A stretch of DNA of 64,000 nucleotides, from contig NC_088300.1 of the NCBI RefSeq assembly GCF_032854445.1, positions 75,073,005 through 75,137,004 on the forward strand, given 5' to 3'. The stretch comes from Liolophura sinensis. Its lineage: Eukaryota; Mollusca; Polyplacophora; Chitonida; Chitonidae. Below the pieces are notes generated by a model. That model was not told the origin of the DNA. It ran no database searches and was given only the letters and a program-made list of their open reading frames with translations. Shown here in pieces: positions 61,521-64,000 of this stretch (position 1 is its first letter; each line of letters starts with the position of its first letter). A program made the position numbers and the translations under genes.

Positions 61521-63676
61521 ATGCCTTCCTCAGCCGATGAGCCATATTACTGCTCCCAGCAGATCAGTATTCCTCCAGCTTTACCAGATATTCTGAAACA
61601 GTTCACAAAAGCTGCTATTAGGACACAGCCAAAAGATGTGCTTGCATGGTCAGCAGCGTAAGTTACACCTAGCTGGAACTAACGTCATACAGAGATGAAA
61701 ATGCCTCATCAGTTTTTAAAAATTTGTGGAAATGTATCAGTGGAGTAAGAAGGCTTAACTGACTCTGAATTCAGGCAGATAAATATGCATTTTCCTCTTC
61801 TCTCTGCAGTTTTCTTGCTGCACTTAAATGTTTTCCTCATGCAGAAGTGAAGATTTCCAAGACATTCTGGCCTATAGTTTTTGATTTGTTTTTAAAGTTT
61901 ATTGTCAGATTGTATCAGTGAACAGTTTTTGTTTTTGTAGCCTTTTTAAGGTATGTACTGTATCTTTAAAAAGTAATGTAAATTGTTCAAGGTTAGATTT
62001 TACATATTTGTATTACATCCAAGTGTATGATCAGTTAAAAATGTGTGTGTTCAAATTCCAGGTATTTTAGAGCCATTGCAAAAGGTGAAGCCCCACCAGC
62101 GAAGGAAAGGCTTGAAATGCCCACTGCTACTCAAAAAACTGACACAGGACTTACAACTGGTTTATTGAAAGTTCTCAACAAACAGGTAATGCTAGTCTGG
62201 TGATATTGTCAGTGTGCAAAAAGAATATTCATTTTAGTGTCCAGGGCCTGGTTTCACAGAGCTATCACAGACTAAGTTGATCATTTGTACTATGACAAAA
62301 CATGCGAAAGAAGTATTAGACAACCCGTGGTGGGTGTAATCAGCTACAGCTTTGTGAAACATGACCCTGGGTGTATTAGGAAGTGGTGCACTATACATTC
62401 TAGATAATGCTTACAGTGATTACAGTGTGGACTGTGTTACTGATGATATGGAAGAGTAATATTTATCATTGCCAAAAATATGATTTGTAAAAATAACACA
62501 GAATACCCCTATGTCAACATACCTTTTTTGTGTTATTAGTCATGTTAGCACTCAAAGTAAGTTTACCCCTGCACCCAGTCAAACATGACCTAGATGGTGA
62601 TTGTCATCACACAGTAACAACCGTCCATTCCTGTCTCAAGTTGTTGTCTTTGTACCATGAGGCAGTGTCAGAGGCATTACACCAGCGACTAGTTTGGAAA
62701 CGTCACAGTGTTTTCACTATGTTATGTCACCAATCAAAAATAGGTGGAACGAATACAGGCCAAATGGCTTAAAGTGGAAATTCATACTTTGAAACTGTAC
62801 AATTTATATTTTTGAGGGAGTTCAAAATTTCAGTTGGGGAAAGATCTTACATGTAAATTAATACAGTGAATACTAATGTACCAGAATGTGTTTTACAGTT
62901 TTTGGAAATTGTGATAATATTCCCCTTTAAACAGTAACTTTGTGAAGCTGAAACCTACATGAAGTCTTTTCATATTTTATTTTATATACTTCTAAGTTAG
63001 GTATAATTCTTGATAATTGGTTTGTTTATTTTCTCTGTGTTTAGCTTGGTTTTAAGAAGACTGTCCCACTTGAGCTTATTCAAGAGAAGTGGGAGGACTT
63101 GGCACTACCAAAAGAGCAGTTTGATGAATTGGTGAGAATTGGCAGTTTTGGTGGAGAAGTGGAATGGTTGAAGTTCTTCACACTTGCAGCTTCTGCTTTG
63201 GGAGAGGTCAGTTTTAAGTCTAAAGCCTTATTATGACCTGTAAACGGTGGAAGGAAGGAATATGTATTTGTAATTTTGTAAATCTGCTCATAACTCACTG
63301 ATATTTAAATCTGGATGTTGAATAAAAACACCTTTCCTACTTTTCTGACAAAAAATGCAAATAGATCAGCTTGTCTGTACTGGCTAATGTTCTTATGTAT
63401 CGTGAGTAATGCACTAAGTACAAACTTTTCATTTCCTTCACAGATCATTTCATCACGACGTGTTCTTGTGAATGATTGAGTTTATATGTTGCTGTTACAG
63501 AATATGTCTGACACTATGAAGATAGTCTGTGAGTTGTTGACATGTGACGCTGATGGAGGCCCATCCAGAATCCCCTTTGCTCAGTTTAAAGAACTGTACA
63601 CATATCTTGCTCAGATTGATGGAGACATCTCAGAAGACCACATCAATGAAGTTTTTGCTCATCTACAAAATGATGT
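61521..63676 (+). CDS. ROPN1L: Ropporin-1-like protein (radial spoke RSP11 type), 3' end outside window
   Basis: ROPN1L is an R2D2 protein of sperm flagella and motile cilia; it docks on AKAP-type helices such as radial spoke RSP3. Coding exons: 61521-61657, 62062-62185, 63045-63206 and 63501-63676, with matching phases, giving 199 codons plus two bases. The remaining ~30 residues should lie beyond 64000. The RIIa dimerisation/docking domain is at about 12-50 (QISIPPALPDILKQFTKAAI, RTQPKDVLAWSAAYF). It is followed by the family marker EMPTATQKTDTGLTTGLLKV, then WLKFFTLAASALGE, CELLTCD and GGPSRIPFAQFKELYTYLAQ. The 5'UTR begins at the 61492 acceptor. Donors are normal except gtcagt after 63206. 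The gene diverges from HORMAD. Confidence 0.96.
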
Positions 63677-64000
63677 GTAAGAACACCATTTACATTTCCA
63701 TTATAGTTAATCTGTTGTCATGCTCACGTATGTACTATACATGTATATGAAGTAAAGTGTGCCAGGTTCTGGCAAAAGTAGCAAAAGCTTATCCACAGGT
63801 AATACACAGCTTCACAGTGTATGTGTGCATCCGTGTATAGCATTACTAGGCTCATGTAGACTAATAAACATATAGTGAAGTCATGCCTCCAAGTGAAAAA
63901 AAAAAAGATTATTGAAAACCATCTTTAAACCTGACTTATTTTTTTGTGAACTTTTTTTTGACAACTACATGTAAAATGCAAGACTACGACCTCACCCTGC

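Noticed and set aside
62530-62772. 80-aa ORF in the ROPN1L intron
   Set aside because: It lies within the intron between two well-matched ROPN1L exons and has no family resemblance.

Overview
This is animal nuclear DNA, most likely from a mollusc or a close lophotrochozoan. The genes are split by GT-AG introns, and introns and spacers are rich in tRNA-derived SINEs, simple repeats and a broken LINE. The ORFs are short because most of them are single exons. The mollusc assignment rests on the look of two SINE families and on gene content, so it is an inference.

Layout. 1-1.8 kb is satellite DNA of two families: a 65-bp monomer with a 130-bp dimer, then a ~62-bp monomer with a duplicated 188-bp trimer. 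1.8-17.7 kb has no gene I can recognise; it holds SINE copies, TG and AT microsatellites, a 90-bp near-perfect palindrome and a 45-bp minisatellite. 17.8-20.84 kb (minus) is a complete SYCP3 gene (8 coding exons, 230 aa). 23.37-26.99 kb (minus) is TMEM237 (5 coding exons, 449 aa). 33.82-34.90 kb (plus) is a FAM124 gene in one coding exon. 36.02-59.49 kb (minus) is a HORMAD/Hop1 gene (20 coding exons, 613 aa) that includes micro-exons of 21, 27 and 11 nt. From 60.6 kb to the right edge (plus) is a ROPN1L gene, cut off by the window end.

How the genes relate. SYCP3 and HORMAD are both parts of the meiotic chromosome axis and lie on the same strand about 15 kb apart. HORMAD keeps the old Hop1-type layout (HORMA domain, PHD finger, winged helix, basic C-terminal tail), which mammalian HORMAD1 has lost in part. 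HORMAD and ROPN1L (a sperm and cilium R2D2 protein) diverge from a shared 5' region of about 0.4 kb that contains a match to the RFX X-box. TMEM237 is a ciliary transition-zone protein. Four of the five genes therefore serve meiosis or cilia/flagella, which suggests germline or testis expression across the segment. This joint reading is an inference.

Exon boundaries were read by eye from splice sites, reading phase and similarity to known families. All phases close within each gene.
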